Below, one piece after another: positions 48,401 to 59,325 of a DNA stretch of 64,000 nt. Positions within the stretch are counted from its first letter, which is position 1. The number at the start of each line of letters is the position of its first letter. The DNA comes from Paulownia fortunei. Its lineage: Eukaryota; Streptophyta; Magnoliopsida; Lamiales; Paulowniaceae. Made by a program: the position numbers and the translations under genes. Location of the stretch: the NCBI GenBank assembly GCA_019321725.1, contig CM033107.1, forward strand, positions 14,437,445 to 14,501,444. Reading direction: 5' to 3'. The notes beneath the pieces were generated by a model. The model saw nothing but the letters and a program-made list of their open reading frames with translations. It did no database searches and was not told the origin of the DNA.

Positions 48401-49500
48401 TTTTATTTAGTTTACATTATCCTTTTTTAGATTTGTAACTTTTTTAAAATTAATATTTTTGACTTATTGTGCATGCAAGATTTTGTATATATTTTTAAAT
48501 CAAATGTTGCAAAATAAAGAAAATCCTTTAATCCCACTTTTTAAATTACATTGTACAATTTAGTAATTCTAAATTAAATCATTTAATACTATCTAAGGAA
48601 TTAAAATATATTTATTTTTAAAATATTAGATACATATTACTAATTTTACTATTTTTATCACATTTTTCAGATTTTAATTTTTTTGAATATTTTATATTTT
48701 TGAGTTGTTGTATTCATATAATTTAGTATATACTTTCAAATATATTTCATAAAATATAAATAGATTTTCAATAATTCAATCTTTTAAATCTTCTAATTTG
48801 CCTATAACAAGGAAAACAAAATATTCAGTACACATTATTTACTTTTGTATTTTGTTTACATTGTATTTTTTTAGATTTGTAACTTTTTTAAAATTAATAT
48901 TTTTGACTTATTGTGCATGCAAGATTTTGTATATATTTTTAAATCAAATGTTGCAAAACTAAAGAAAATCCTTTGATCCCACTTTTTAAATTACATCGTA
49001 CAATTTAGTTATTTTAAATTAAATCATTTAATACTATCTAAGGAATTAAAATATATTTATTTTTAAAATATTAGATACATATTACTTATTTTATTATTTT
49101 TATCACATTTTTCAGATTTTAAATTTTTTGAATATTTTATATTTTTGAGTTGTTGTATTCATATAATTTAGTATATACTTTCAAATTATATTTCATAAAA
49201 TATAAATAGATTTTCAATAATTCAATCTTTTAAATCTTCTAATTTGCCTATAACAATGAAAACAAAATATTCAGTACACATTATTTACTTTTGTATTTTG
49301 TTTATATTGTATTTATTTAGATTTGTAATGTCCCTAAAATTTATATTTTTGACTTATTGTGCTGGTAAGATTTTGTATATAGTTTTTAATCAAATGTTTC
49401 AAACTAAAGAAAAGCCTTTAATCCCAATTTCGAAATTACATTGTACAATTTATTTACTCTAAATTAAATCATTTAATACTATCTAAGGAATTTAAATATA
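36400..49500. repeat. Higher-order repeat core of satellite array
   Basis: A monomer type marked by TTGCCTATAACAATGAAAAC and AATGTCCCTAAAATT recurs at 36624, 37921, 39254, 40987, 42284, 44021, 45763, 47500 and 49244. The spacings are 1297, 1333, 1733, 1297, 1737, 1742, 1737 and 1744 bp, that is, three- and four-monomer units. In the complete units it is followed by a type with CTACTAATATGCCTATAAGA, then a short type with AATAGTTCAATGTTTTCAAT, then one ending in the TGTGCATGCAAGATTTTG type. Copies of each type resemble each other far more than neighbouring types do. Confidence 0.9.
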
Positions 49501-52500
49501 TTTATTTTTAAATTATTAGTTACATATTACTTATTTTATTATTTTTATCACATTTTTCAGATTTTAAATTTTTTGAATATTTTATATTTTTGAGTTATTG
49601 TGCTCATATAATTTAGTATATACTTTTAAATTATATTTCATAAAATGTAAATAGATTTTCAATAATTCAATCTTTTAAATCTACTAATTTTCCTATAAGA
49701 ATGAAAATAAAATATTCAGTACACATTATTTACTTTTGTATTTAGTTTGCATTATATTTTTTTAGATTTGTAACTTTTTTAAAATTATATTTTTGAATTA
49801 TTGTGCATGTAAGAATTTGTATATACTTTTAAATCAAATGTTGCAAAATAAAGAAAAGCCTTTAATCATATTTTTAAAATTACATTGTACAGTTTAGTTA
49901 TTCTAAATTAAATCATTTAATACTATCTAAGGAATTAAAATATATTTATTTTTAAAATATTGGATACATATTATTTATTTTATTATTTTTATCACATTTT
50001 TAGATTTTAAATTTTTTGAATATTTTATATTTTTGAGTTATTGTATTCATATAATTTAGTATATACTTTTAAATTATATTTCATAAAATATAAATAGATT
50101 TTCAATAATTCAATCTTTTAAATCTACTAATTTGCCTCTAAAAATGAAAACAAAATATTCAGTACCCATTATTTACTTTTGTATTTAGTTTACATTATAT
50201 TTTTTTAGATTTGTAACTTTTTTAAAATTATATTTTTGACTTATTGTGCATGTAAGATTTTGTATATACTTTTAAATCAAATGTAGCAAAATAAAGAAAA
50301 GCCTTTAATCATATTTTTAAAATTACATTGTACAATTTAGTTATTCTAAATTAAATTATTTAGTTCTATCTAAGGAATTAAAATATATTTATTTTTAAAT
50401 TATTAGTTACATATTACTTATTTTATTATTTTTATCATATTTTTCAGATTTTAAATTTTTTGAATATTTTTATTTTTGAGTTATTGTGCTCATATAATTT
50501 AGTATATACTTTTAAATTATATTTCATAAAATGTAAATAGATTTTCAATAATTCAATCTTTTAAATCTACTAATTTTCCTATAAGAATGAAAATAAAATA
50601 TTCAGTACACATTATTTACTTTTGTATTTAGTTTGCATTATATTTTTTTAGATTTGTAACTTTTTTAAAATTATATTTTTGAATTATTGTGCATGTAAGA
50701 ATTTGTATATACTTTTAAATCAAATGTTGCAAAATAAAGAAAAGCCTTTAATCATATTTTTAAAATTACATTGTACAGTTTAGTTATTCTAAATTAAATC
50801 ATTTAATACTATCTAAGGAATTAAAATATATTTATTTTTAAAATATTGGATACATATTATTTATTTTATTATTTTTATCACATTTTTAGATTTTAAATTT
50901 TTTAGATATTTTATATTTTTGTGTTATTGTGTTCGTATAATTTAGCATATACTTTTTACTTATATTTCATAAAATATAGATAGATTTTCAAAGATTGAAT
51001 TTATTAAATCTACTAATTTGCCTCTAAAAATGAAAACAAAATATTCAGTACCCATTATTTACTTTTGTATTTAGTTTACAATATATATTTTTAAATTTGT
51101 AACTTTTCAAAAATTTATATTTTTGACTTATTGTGGAAGTAAGATTTTGTATATACTTTTAAATCAAATGTAGCAAAATAAAGAAAAGCCTTTATTCCCC
51201 TTTTTAAAATTATAATATACAATTTATTAATTCTAAATTAAATTATTTAGTTCTATCTAAGGAATTAAAATATATATATATATTTTTAAAATATTGGATA
51301 CATATTATTTATTTTATTATTTTTATTATATTTTTCAGATTTTAAATTTTTTTAGTTATTTTATATTTTTGAGGGATTGTGCTTGTATAATTTAGTATAT
51401 ACTTTTAAATTATATTTTATAAAATATAAATAGATTTTCAATAATTGAATTTTTTAAATTTACTAATTGCCTATAAGAATGAAAACAAAATATTCAGTAC
51501 ACATTATTTACTTTTTATTTAGGTTACATTATATTGTTTTAGATTTGTAACTTTTTTAAAATTTTTATTTTTAACTTATTGTGCATGTAAGATTTTGTAT
51601 ATATTTTTAAATGAAATGTTGCAAAATAAAGAAAATCCTTTAATCCTACTTTTCAAATTACATTGTACAATTTAGTTATTCTAAATTAAATCATTTAATA
51701 CAATCTAAGGAATTAAAATATATTTATTTTTAAAATATTAGATGCATATTACTTATTTTATTATTTTTATCACATTTTCAGATTTTAAATTTTTTGAATA
51801 TTTTATATTTTTGAGTTATTGTATTCATATAATTTAGTATATACTTTAAAATTATATTTCATAAAATATAAATAGATTTTCAATAATTCAATCTTTTAAA
51901 TCTTCTAATTTGCCTATAAGAATGAAAACAAAATATTCAGTACACATTATTTACTTTTGTATTTAGTTTACATTGTATTTTTTTAGATTTGTTTCTTCTT
52001 AAAAATTTATATTTTTGACTTATTGTGCTAGTAAGATTTTGTATATACTTTTTAATCAAATGTTGCAAAATAAAGAAAAGTCTTTAATCCCAATTTTAAA
52101 ATTACAATATACAATTTATTTATTATAAATTAAATCATTTAATACTATCTAAGAAAATTAAATATATTTATTTTTAAAATATTGGATACATATTATTTAT
52201 TTTATTATGTTTATCACATTTTCAGATTTTAAATTTTTTAAGATATTTTATATTTTTGTGTTATTGTTGTCGTATAATTTAGTATATACTTTTAACTTAT
52301 ATTTCATAAAATTTAGATAGATTTTCAATAATTGAATTTTTTAAACCTACTAATTTGTCTCTAAGAATAAAAATAAAATATTCAGTACACATTATTTACT
52401 TTTGTATTTAGTTTACATTATATTTTTTTAGATTTGTAACTTTTTTAAAATTATATTTTTGACTTATTGTACATGTAAGAATTTGTATATACTTTTAAAT

Positions 52501-52740
52501 CAAATGTTGCAAAATAAAGAAAAGCCTTTAATCCTACTTTTAAAATTACATTTTACAATTTAGTTATTCTAAATTAAATCATTTAATACTATATAAGGAA
52601 TTAAAATATATTTATTTTTAAAATATTGGATACATATTATTTATTTTATTATTTTTATCACATTTTCAGATTTTAAATTTGTTAGATATTTTATATTTTT
52701 GTGTTATTGTGTTCGTATAATTTAGCATATACTTTTAACT
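49500..52740. repeat. Right flank of satellite array
   Basis: About seven monomers with more divergence and small local changes, such as a TATATATATATA expansion near 51272. Two adjacent blocks starting near 49518 and 50405 are almost the same over several hundred bases (shared GTTACATATTACTT, AAAATGTAAATAGATTTTC, CTACTAATTTTCCTATAAG). This is a two-monomer duplication of about 887 bp. Confidence 0.8.
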
Positions 52741-54006
52741 TACTATAATTTAAATTCAAATGAGAGTGCAACATCTTCCAAAGCACGCACACTACCCCCT
52801 TCATCAAAGGGGTAACAAGTTTTGTGCCATGAACACCAATGCAATTTCTGTTTACCATCGGTAGATCCCCAGAAGAGTTTCGCAAAGATCATCTCGATCT
52901 TAAGAAAAACAACTTTCGGAGGATGTAAAACTTGGAGGATACGAACTGGCATAGTTGCAAGAACATGTTTGATAAGTAAAAGTCTACCGCCTAATGCTAG
53001 AGATTGTTTCTCCCATCCTCACAATCTCTTTTGAATCATCGAAAAAAGGTCTTCAAATGAAACACTTTTCTTATGCCCTTGTATAAATAAGCGCCCAAAT
53101 ATGTAATAGGTAATTCCTTAAACGTATTCCCCATGATACGCTTTATAACCAAGGTGCGATTATGACTTATCCTCTTTCTTGCAACAAAAGAACATTTTGA
53201 AGGATTAAAGAGTAAGCCAAAAAACCTTCTCATAAGCATGATTGAACTTCACCAACTTTCCAAGACTTGTTTGGAGGATTTGGAAAAAATTAACACATTG
53301 TCAGTATATGCTAAATGAGAGGCCAATACCCCACCAGTGGAATGGTACATTAGAGCACTGTTCTTAATGAATAATTCATGCAGCCCCTTTGAGAAAACCT
53401 CGGATGTATGAATGAATAATAATGGTGATAATGGATCTCCTTGCTTAAATCTCCGTGAAAATTTGAAAAAACCTACTGGCTTGCCATTAATAAGTATTGA
53501 GAACCATGTATTTTCAATAAATATAGAAATTGGCAATTGAACCGATCATACTCCTTAGACTCATCCAATTTGAAAATAACATTTTTGTTTTCACACGGAT
53601 TATCTAGTGAATGCACCAATTCTTGAGCCAACAAAATATTATCACTAATGAATCGTCTGGTGAAATGAGTATATGTAGCAGATCACTCAATTGACTTATC
53701 AATTTTTTTTGAAATAATCTTCTTAGTCACGTCACATAAACTGATAGAACACTCCAAAACTTAGGGGCTTCAATTTTTGGATCGAGAACAATAGTAGTTG
53801 CCTTGAAACTTCTAGGTCACCTAATACCATTAAAGAAATCCGTACAGGCCTCCATTAGGTCCGCAGCCACAATCTCCCAACAACTCTGATGAAAATAAGA
53901 AGAAAATCCATCCGATCCCACAACATAGTTTGGATCAATACTGAATACCGCATCATTGGGATGGTGCAACACAAAGTTGATAACATTCCTCCTCAGATAC
54001 AGTAAT
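52741..54006 (-). pseudogene. L1-type LINE reverse transcriptase fragment (decayed)
   Basis: On the minus strand, pieces in several frames follow the plant LINE RT order. First is AVFSIDPNYVVGSDGFSSYF with HQSCWEIVAADLMEAC (about 53830-53970). Then come INGKPVGFFKFSRRFKQGDP and LSPLLFIHTSEVFSKGLHEL (about 53380-53480), and HLAYTDNVLIFSK (about 53285-53320). Next are LLFNPSKCSF...LPITYLGAYLYKG (about 53090-53215) and LHPPKVVFLKIEMIFAKLFWG...DEGGSV (about 52790-52925). The catalytic FADD is YTDN. The reading stops where the satellite begins (52740) and is cut at the other end by the gypsy LTR at 54007. There is no poly(A) tail or target duplication. Confidence 0.9.
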
Positions 54007-54868
54007 TGTAACGATCCTAATTTCGCACTCATTTTCTGTTAATTTCATTAAGAACTTTGTTACATTTCATATATAATTGCCTAGCTTAAGATTAGTTGGA
54101 TATAATTAATTAATTGAATTAATTAATTAAGAATTAAATTAATCTAAATTAGATGAGTTAATTGTTCAATTAAATAATATAATTATTTAATTGGACCCAA
54201 TAAAATTAAAAATTCAATTTGGAGTGAGTTAATTAATTGATTGGATCAATTAAATGAACTTGGGCTTATTAATTAATTGAATTAATTAATGTGCATGCTG
54301 AAGTCCAAGCCCAACTTAAAAATGGCTCATTAGTAGCCCACTTCGAATATTAGAAGAATTAAATTAAAAATAAAAAATAATATATATATATATATATATA
54401 GTTTTTGTTTTTTAAAATTGATATAAAATATCAAAATTGAATTTATGAGATAGGTTCAATGTATCTAGAGGAGATAGGGGCCGAAAATTGATGGCCAATT
54501 AGAGTTTATATTTTTAGCCATTAAAGATAGAAGGAAGAGGGAATTTTGGTATGATGTGAAATTAATTTGTTAGAAAAGTTAGACTTTCCAAACAATCAAA
54601 TTAATATGTGGGGTTAATATTAGTTTTGACCTAATTTTTGTAGCCACCATATAAAATAAAATTGAAGACAAAAAAATCCGATTCTTCTACTACTCCAAAA
54701 ATTGGCTACAAGCAAGAAGTTTTCTTCTTCTCTCCTTCTCCACTCACACAAACCACCCTTCCACCCTATGCAAATCCAAAGTTAGCATCTTTACAACCCT
54801 AGATAGGCGAGGACGAACGTGTTTTATGGTCTACTTCAAGATTTTTCAAAGGATTTGTGAACGACAGC
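54007..54868 (+). mobile_element. 5' LTR of Tekay-like gypsy element G, first part
   Basis: The LTR begins TGTAACGATCCTAATTTCGC directly after LINE sequence. GTAAT (54002-54006) is the expected left half of its target duplication. After 862 bp it is interrupted by Athila F and resumes at 60920. It contains a TA microsatellite at about 54379-54400. It joins the second part to make an LTR of about 2.0 kb. Confidence 0.88.
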
Positions 54869-56469
54869 TGATAAGTTAGTTTTATACCAATAATTCATAT
54901 GCATTTTATTAATATTTGATTTGTTTTTAAGTATTTTTATTACTTTTTATATATTTAGTTTTAAATCTTGTAGGTAATGATAAAAGAAGAAGAAAATGGA
55001 AAGAAACCAAAAACATGGTTGAAATGCTGAAGAATCTAAATTGTGGTGTTACTGATGGCAGTTTTTATATTTCAATCATAACTCTTTGCTAAAATATTAT
55101 TTTGACTTGATTCTTGAACCACATGAAATAAAAGAGATATATCTATAACATCTATGTTTACTATAAAATCCAATTTCTACGATTTCAATAAGAAACATCG
55201 ACTTCAAAAGTCAACACTAGACTAAAAATTTCTTGTATAACATATCTCGGTATTTAAGGCATAACTCTCTCCAAATATATCCTATTGAAATGATTCATGA
55301 TGATATAGAAATTTAAGAAATAGTACTACAAATCATATGAAGATACAAAAAGTCGGTTGGGCATAGAAAGTGGTGAAAAATCAATTTCAAGAGGCTGCAT
55401 ATACTGGAGAAACAGGTTTTGGATAGAATGTTCAGCCTACTAGTTGTCCAATCAACGTCTACGCATTACTACATGGATAAAAGGGTCAAAATGGGTTTTT
55501 ACCCTTCCTTAGGGCATCTCCCATATGATTTTAAGGATCCTAAAGAGCCTCCAAAAGTATTCTTGGATGTGGAAAGTTGTTCTGGACAGAAAGAAGCATG
55601 CTAGACAGAAGAAGCCATTCATGGTGAGAAGAGAGCCATTCTTGAAGATAATGAAGCCATTCTTGGAGACAAGAAAAGCTTCAACGATTCATCTCACTTT
55701 CCAAATTAGTGAATAATTTCCATATTCTTTCTTATGTATTTCTTGAAGTTATATCCTACATGATGAACTAAACATTTCTTTCTAGAGGATGATGTAACCT
55801 TGTTTGATCCTATATTTTGAATTTCAAATAATATTAGTTCAAGTTATTCATCTTGTTTGTGTTATCTTGCTTATTATTGTATCTTGATTATTTGGCTATT
55901 AATTGAGATTGTTTGATGTATGAGATTCGATACTCGATACAGAAAAGATTATACATGATCATAAAGATAACATAACCTAAGAATCATAGAGTTGAGAAGC
56001 TTATGAAACCTTTGAAGTGTTGAAGAAGAATTCATTAAACTTTTACAGAGTTTTATTCTTGAGTTTTTATAGAGATATTGAAATTCATATTAGAACTCAT
56101 AATCAATCCGACACTTGAGAGAGGGAATTGATGAACTTAAGAATTCTTAACTTACATGTGCTGTTGACTTGAATTGGTATGTTTTGGAAGGAAAAACATA
56201 TATGATAATTAGGTGAGTTATTCCTCTAGAATTTCTTGTTCATAAGGTGCTTGTTGTATTACTTCTAAAAACTCACTCTTGTCTTTTACAATATTTATAT
56301 TCTACTTTGTTTAATTACCAATTGATTTTCTAAATAAAATTAAGACTATTTGAACTATAATACTTGCTGTAATTTTTGATTACAATCCTTGTGGATATGA
56401 TACTTAACTCACCATTGTATTAAAATTTAACACCGTGTACTTGAGGTTTGCAAAATTATTTCACGAACA
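54869..56469 (+). mobile_element. 5' LTR of Athila F
   Basis: A 1601-bp LTR begins TGATAAGTTAGTTTTATACC and ends ...TTTCACGAACA. It is flanked on the left by ACAGC (54864-54868). It pairs along its length with 59326-60914. Base differences are scattered throughout, so the insertion is not recent. The open frames at 55419-55716 are LTR sequence. Confidence 0.93.
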
Positions 56470-56475
56470 AGTTTT

Positions 56476-56493
56476 TGGTGCATTATCGGGGAT
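56476..56493 (+). other. Primer-binding site of Athila F (degenerate)
   Basis: TGGTGCATTATCGGGGAT sits six bases after the LTR end, where Athila elements have TGGCGCCGTTGCCGGGGA. Several changes affect CpG positions. Confidence 0.75.
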
Positions 56494-57130
56494 TATTTTA
56501 TCATAATTGCATTAATATTGTTATGACTTAGTCTTGATTTTTGTCTAGATTGTTTTTACTTTCTTCCCATATTTTGATGAATGTCTTGCGGTGCATTGGG
56601 TTATATGTATTTATATGTATGAGGCTAGGAGTCCTGAAGCGATGGCTACTAATAGCTATCAATGGCTTTCCAAGAGGTCTTTCATTGAAAAGGTTGTTGG
56701 TGTTCTTGAGGTAGATCTGTTTACACAACTTGCTGCCCAAATTTATTCTCTTTTTAACCAATTTTCAGCTTGAACTTCTTATGGAACTTCTCAAGGAATG
56801 GATTCCATGGTATCCACTAACACTTCATCTATGGAAACTAGAGTTGAGAAAAAGGCATCATTGGAAGATTTGTTAAGCACTTTCATTGCGAAACAGGAGC
56901 CCGATTTAATAAGAATGAAGTAAATATAGACAACATTGAGACTCAATTGGGGCAGTTAGCTTCAAGTTTAGGAGCTCAAATAAAATCAATAGAAACTCAA
57001 ATTAAACAACTTGCTACTGAAATTAATGCTAAAAAATATAAAGAAAACTTTCTAAGTAATAGGAAAATCAATCCAGGGGAGCATTGCAAAGCCATCCAAC
57101 AACAATAAATCGAGGAGAGTGAAACTATTA
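56494..57130 (+). pseudogene. Athila F gag remnant
   Basis: Only about 100 bp after the PBS the frame reads EAMATNSYQWLSKRSFIEKV and VLEVDLFTQLAAQIYSLFNQ (about 56635-56765), the mid-gag block also found in Athila C and D. The N-terminal capsid part present in those elements is absent. After it comes low-complexity Gln- and Lys-rich coding-like sequence (IETQIKQLATEINAKKYKEN, about 56990-57045), matching the usual stretch before the protease. Stops occur. Confidence 0.82.
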
Positions 57131-57400
57131 AAAAGTGCAATGCCATCTTGCAAGAGAAGCCACCTCAAGTGCTAACTAATTCAGAGAGTTTCATTATCTC
57201 CTAGTTAATTGGAAACTCTACTTGTGAAATAGCATTATATGATCTAGATGCAAGCACTAATCCAATTTCATTGTTTAATTTTAGAAAGCATGCATTAGAT
57301 GAAGCAAGGCCTACTAGGGTGACTCAAGATACGCTTGGCAATGGTGACCAATTCTTGTGCTCTATAGATTTTTTCATTTTTAATATGGAAAAGATAGGTA
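57130..57400 (+). pseudogene. Athila F protease remnant
   Basis: The frame reads CNAILQEKPPQVLTNSESFI, then after a stop LIGNSTCEIALYDLDAST, NPISLFNFRKHALDEARPTR and VTQDTLGNGD. It aligns with the Athila aspartic protease, where the active site is DLGAS; here Gly is Asp (DLDAS). No RT, RNase H or integrase follows. Sequence passes within about 200 bp to the conserved Athila 3' block. Confidence 0.8.
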
Positions 57401-57610
57401 CATCTTTACCATGTTTGAAGACCATTCACAGTAATAAGGGATACACTTGTTGATGTCCAAAAAGCCATTGATGCTACTTCGGATTGTCCTCGCCTTGCCT
57501 ATCTGGAAGGATCACCTACACTCTTACAGCATACAAAGATGTGGCATGATAAACACTTATTTTTAGATCTGGGATGAGTAAAGTAGATAGTCAGGCCGAC
57601 GACTTTGAAC

Positions 57611-57637
57611 CAAGCGCTTCTTGGGAGGCAACCCAAG
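57611..57637 (+). other. Conserved Athila 3' block with hairpin
   Basis: CAAGCGCTT is followed by CTTGGGAGGCAACCCAAG, a perfect 6-bp stem with loop AGGCAA (57620-57637). Similar GCGCTTNTTGGGAGGCAACCCA sequence is common at the end of Athila pol regions. AAGCGCTT just before it is self-complementary. A role is unknown to me. Confidence 0.7.
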
Positions 57638-57639
57638 CC

Positions 57640-59308
57640 CTTTTTCTTTTTACTTTTTAATAATTTCTTAGTTATTTTTTTAATATGTTCGCTTTCAAGC
57701 ATGTTTAGTTATTGCATTTCTTTGTCTATGTTTGTGTTCTCACTTTCGTTGCTTTAGCCCATATGCTTTCATACCTTATTTTCTTGTGTAGATGGATGTC
57801 GCCTTGGTGATATGTGCGGATCTCCCATGAACTCCAAATGCATCATCTATTGAAAAAAGAAGTTTCTTATTTCCACCTCTTATGTGCATTAATTCTTTAA
57901 ACATTAAGGACAATGTTAATTTTAAAGTTGGCTGTGGAATTTATATATTTGTGTGTTTGAACTTTATGTGAAAAATTGAGCCATTTTTTTTTATTTGAAT
58001 TACTTATGTTGTATGATGAGAGTCCAAGAGCAGGCATGTTTTATTGACAAACTAAGTTGAGTTCATGTTTTGTGATTAAATGAATAACTTAATTATCAAT
58101 TGCCTATGATGATACCTAATTGATATTGTATAGAGTCTAGAGAAAAGAAGGATTGCTTAGTCATGTGATATGTCGATTCTTGTGTGTATTTGATCCTAGT
58201 TATGAATGATGAATTTTTATTACACACGTTGTGCCGAAATCTTGTGAATTGTGTGCTACTTGTTGTTGAATTTTGCTTCCATTGAGTTGTATTGGTCATT
58301 TTGTGGTGTTTTGAACTTGCTTGATTACTCTTTGAGGCAAAATTCTAGATAACTAGTAAACTTGGAAATGATTTAGACCATTTTTGACTCGTTTGTGCTT
58401 TCAAGCCTACCATGATCACACTTTTATTTACTAGAGCTATTTTTCAAAAATGGTATATGCAAGGCATATGAATGACCACCATTCAACCTCATTTCTTGAA
58501 GCTCACTATACTTACCCTTTATAGCTTGAAAAACTAATGATTGTCCCTAAGAGAGCTTAAGGTATGACATTTTGTGAACAATCTTATCAAGGAATCATAT
58601 GGAGACATGTTGAGGGCATGGATGAATGTATTTAGGGTATGAGCAAGGAAAATATGCAAAGAAAAAACAACAACTCATGTTGATGAAAAGAAACAAGTTT
58701 GGGGTTGTGAAAACAAAAGAACAAGAAATGAAGCATTGGGATTCATGAAAAAAAAGAAGGAAAAAAAAGAAAAGAATTGTGAAAAAGAAATAAAAGAAAA
58801 GCATGAATCCTAAAGAAAAAAAATTGGGAAGAGAAAAGAAAGGAGGGGAGTGAGATTCTATGTGCAATGCTTTATGCTCTCTTATGTTGTTTATCCCTAC
58901 CTTTCTTTATAAGCCAAATACCTAAGCTATACGTTACAAGCTTATTGAAGTCATTTTGATCCAAGTTTGCAAGTGTCTCTATTAATGGAAAATTTATATG
59001 AAAAGCAAGCCTATGGAACACTTAAAACTCCTTTGCTTAGACCATGAGAATCATTGGTTGTGAAATTCATATCTAAAATGCATGCATGAAACTTGATCTT
59101 GACACTTCACACACACACATTTTGAATTCATGACTAGATTGATGAATTACAAGTTTGTAGTGTTATTCGACTAACTTTGTGACTAACCTTTGGATTCATG
59201 TGCAATAAATATTGATGAGGCATTTGAATTGATTGATCAGGTTTGGTAATTCTTGATCAATAAATGAACCTATGATTGTTTGATTTTTTCTCGAAGACGA
59301 GCAAAAAG
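57640..59308 (+). mobile_element. 3' untranslated region of Athila F
   Basis: A long non-coding stretch lies between the conserved 3' block and the PPT. It includes a purine-rich A/G segment at about 58635-58855 (runs of AAAGAAAAAAAG), typical of Athila 3' regions. The minus-strand open frame at 58595-58867 is the pyrimidine complement of this tract and not a gene. Confidence 0.7.
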
Positions 59309-59325
59309 TAAAGTTTGGGGGTATT
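59308..59325 (+). other. Polypurine tract of Athila F
   Basis: GTAAAGTTTGGGGGTATT sits directly before the 3' LTR start. AAGTTTGGGGGT is the usual Athila PPT. Confidence 0.85.

Larger units (their letters stand above)
33323..52740. repeat. Satellite array, about 445-bp monomer, about 44 copies
   Basis: The block containing 'CAGTACACATTATTTAC' or a close variant recurs 44 times by eye, first near 33539 and last near 52380, at a mean spacing of about 438 bp. Most monomers are 440-447 bp; a recurrent short type is 401-411 bp. The array starts abruptly inside a monomer at TTATTTTTAAAATATTAG and stops inside another at ATACTTTTAACTTA, where LINE sequence begins. No other sequence interrupts it. 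The 72-residue open frames repeated within it arise from copy homogenisation and resemble no protein. Long homogeneous plant arrays of this kind are often centromeric or pericentromeric; that role is inferred, not shown. Confidence 0.95.

Noticed and set aside
36624..49462. A 72-residue open frame repeated eight or more times in the satellite
   Set aside because: It is the same satellite monomer type read in one frame, present only because copies are homogenised. It matches no protein family, and other monomer types have stops in this frame.
33323..52740. Possible CRISPR array
   Set aside because: The repeats are long (about 445 bp), directly adjacent and lack unique spacers, and the context is plant heterochromatin.
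52822..53034. Plus-strand open frame over the LINE
   Set aside because: The minus strand carries the clear LINE reverse transcriptase motifs; this is its shadow.
58595..58867. Phe-rich minus-strand open frame resembling a membrane protein
   Set aside because: It is the complement of the A/G-rich 3' region of Athila F; the hydrophobic look comes from TTT/TTC runs.
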